NCBI RefSeq assembly: GCF_028453695.1
Contig: NC_135778.1
Span: forward strand, 3,358,166-3,422,165
Origin: Augochlora pura
Lineage: Eukaryota; Arthropoda; Insecta; Hymenoptera; Halictidae
Length of the DNA stretch: 64,000 bases
Direction of reading: 5' to 3'
Numbering within the stretch: the stretch's first letter is position 1; each line of letters opens with the position of its first letter. The position numbers and the translations under genes are program-made. A model generated the notes under the pieces. That model ran no database searches. It worked only from the letters and a program-made list of their open reading frames with translations, and was not told where the DNA came from. This document shows, piece after piece, positions 62,550-64,000 of the stretch.

Positions 62550-63765
62550 CACGATGTAATTTTACGGATAACATTTAATGTATGTACATATCGAAATATG
62601 ATTCATCTACATAATATTCTAGCTAAGTTTCTTAGTTATTTAGAATTTCGAGTATACGAATTAAGGCTGGGTTTCGATGTCATAAAGAAACAAAAATTGC
62701 TTTCTTTACCATTATCATTATTCAAATCATATCAGAAATTCAGTCTTTACATGATAAAAACAGTAGAATCACTTTGTCATATATAATATCGAATAACATC
62801 ATATATAATTGTTGTATATTTTTAATAAAAACTTCTGCAATTCTATGTAATTTAATTGTAGAGTTAATCAATTCAAAAGTATAACAGCTCTTTTCAAATA
62901 TTGTGCAGTATTGTAAATATTTTATAAAACTATAGCGGAGATATAATAAATATTAACTATATTACAATGCTCAACATGTAAAACTGTAAATATAATTTAC
63001 AGAAATATCAAATATTTATTATATCTGTACATATAAATATACTCTGTAAGTCAAAATATTGTAATATCAATTCTTTTTACACTGCATAAAAAATTCTTAT
63101 TACAATATTATGATAATAATAAATATTATAAATATTGATGTCAATTGTAAAAATGCAATCAACCTTGGGACTATAACACGATGTAAACAGAATTACAAAA
63201 TATGTAGATTTATAAAAAAGTTAAGTTTTTAAAAGTTGAACATACTCCCGACATACATTCGTAATTTGGTTACTGTTAATATTTTCTTCTTCTTGTCAAA
63301 GTATTGCAACGATCAAAGACAACAAAAATAGACATTCATGTATTACTACTTTAAGGCACCTGTTCAAGGCTTTCATATAGCTGGATTGAAAAGTACATTC
63401 ATTGCGAAAACAGCTCAATGTACTTACTTCTTCAAGGAACACTTCTTAATATAGATGTCATTTCGTTTTGTACGAACAATAATTATACCATGCAATGAGA
63501 AACATAAAATATATCATTAGTGTATAACCATCTTCTCTTTAAATATCTTTAGTGTAAGGAATTCGAAACGAAACCTATGTAATCAAATTAAAGTCAACTA
63601 ATGATACCAACAACTTGTACCAAGTCACAGTTACTGGTCAGAACTGTTATTGAGGTGCACCACATTTTAAGCAGGTTTCTCTTTCACTAAAACATTATTT
63701 GATAAGGATGTCTTAAAATATTTACTTATAAATATACTTTCATTTTATCTTATAACACTAATTAA
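62550..63765. other. AT-rich space between two convergent genes
   Basis: Over 1.2 kb of AT-rich sequence with polyadenylation words on both strands; probably the two 3' UTRs. Nothing else seen. Confidence 0.6.
62824..62829 (+). terminator. Polyadenylation signal AATAAA downstream of the SLC7A9-like gene
   Basis: A canonical AATAAA lies 275 bases after the stop codon of the transporter, in AT-rich sequence suited to a 3' UTR. Other AATAAA-like words occur further on, so actual use is inference. Confidence 0.45.
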
Positions 63766-64000
63766 TTACCTTAGCAACTGATGCAGCTTTTTCCTGAGCT
63801 CATTACACAAAGCTGTTTCAGCTGTAAGTGCAGCATCTCTTTCTCTTAACTGTTGACGCAAATGATAAATCGTATCCTCTAGTGCTTCAAAAATTGCCTG
63901 CAACAGAGAAGTTGTACAATGAAATTCTATGAATACATTAAAAAGTTAATGTCATAAAAAAAATTAGTTATACTAACTCTAGATTCCTCTGCAGTGTCAG
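63766..64000 (-). CDS. C-terminal exons of an unrecognised coiled-coil protein (partial)
   Basis: Two minus-strand exons are visible: one entering from the right edge and ending at 63978 (donor GTTAGT), and the last one 63897..63766 ending in TAA, with acceptor TTGCAG. They join in phase 0 to read DTAEESR then AIFEALEDTIYHLRQQLRER and DAALTAETALCNELRKKLHQ LLR. The heptad-like spacing of Leu/Ile/Ala and the many charged residues indicate a coiled coil. I do not recognise the family. A GT directly before the stop (AAG|GTAATT) could be a donor, so the stop shown may not be the true end. The gene converges on the SLC7A9-like gene. Confidence 0.7.

Overview
The window looks like nuclear DNA of a hymenopteran insect, most likely a bee. 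The evidence is spliced insect-type genes with GT..AG introns, a nuclear copy of an AT-rich mitochondrial cox1 that reads only in the invertebrate mitochondrial code, the tail of an R1-like LINE, and many short TTAA-flanked (piggyBac-like) repeats. Four runs of N (100, 500, 500 and 100 bases) are assembly gaps. No operons, CRISPR arrays, convincing tRNA genes or rRNA genes were seen.

Region by region: bases 1-39,900 hold no protein gene I can support. This part is a mosaic of GC-rich and AT-rich non-coding DNA with microsatellites (CT/GA, poly-G, poly-C), locally duplicated blocks, two copies of one LINE 3' tail, a possible solo LTR, a cox1 NUMT, a long-armed fold-back element and most members of the TTAA-flanked MITE family. 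Many apparent reading frames here are low-complexity translations or shadows.

Bases 39,959-44,353 (+) carry a two-exon gene for a signal-peptide-bearing, Pro/Thr-rich, seven-pass membrane protein of the PRRT3/PRRT4 type, 854 residues when spliced. Bases 44,354-50,826 are gene-free and include a pogo/Tigger-like MITE.

Bases 50,827-52,364 (+) encode QTRT2, the non-catalytic subunit of the queuine tRNA-ribosyltransferase, in six exons with an intact zinc motif. Tail to tail with it, 126 bases away, is ZZZ3/Atac1 (-, 52,491-55,100), a subunit of the ATAC histone acetyltransferase complex. Its SANT/Myb and ZZ-finger exons are visible, but the middle of the gene is interrupted by two gaps, a MITE and an AT-rich tandem array.

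Bases 57,239-62,549 (+) encode an SLC7-family amino acid transporter (b(0,+)AT/SLC7A9-like, 485 residues) in three exons with a 3.8-kb first intron. At the right edge (63,766-64,000, -) are the last two exons of a coiled-coil protein I do not recognise.

The genes are unrelated housekeeping or membrane functions; nothing suggests they act as one system. The least explained material is the repeat landscape and the seven-pass Pro-rich membrane protein.
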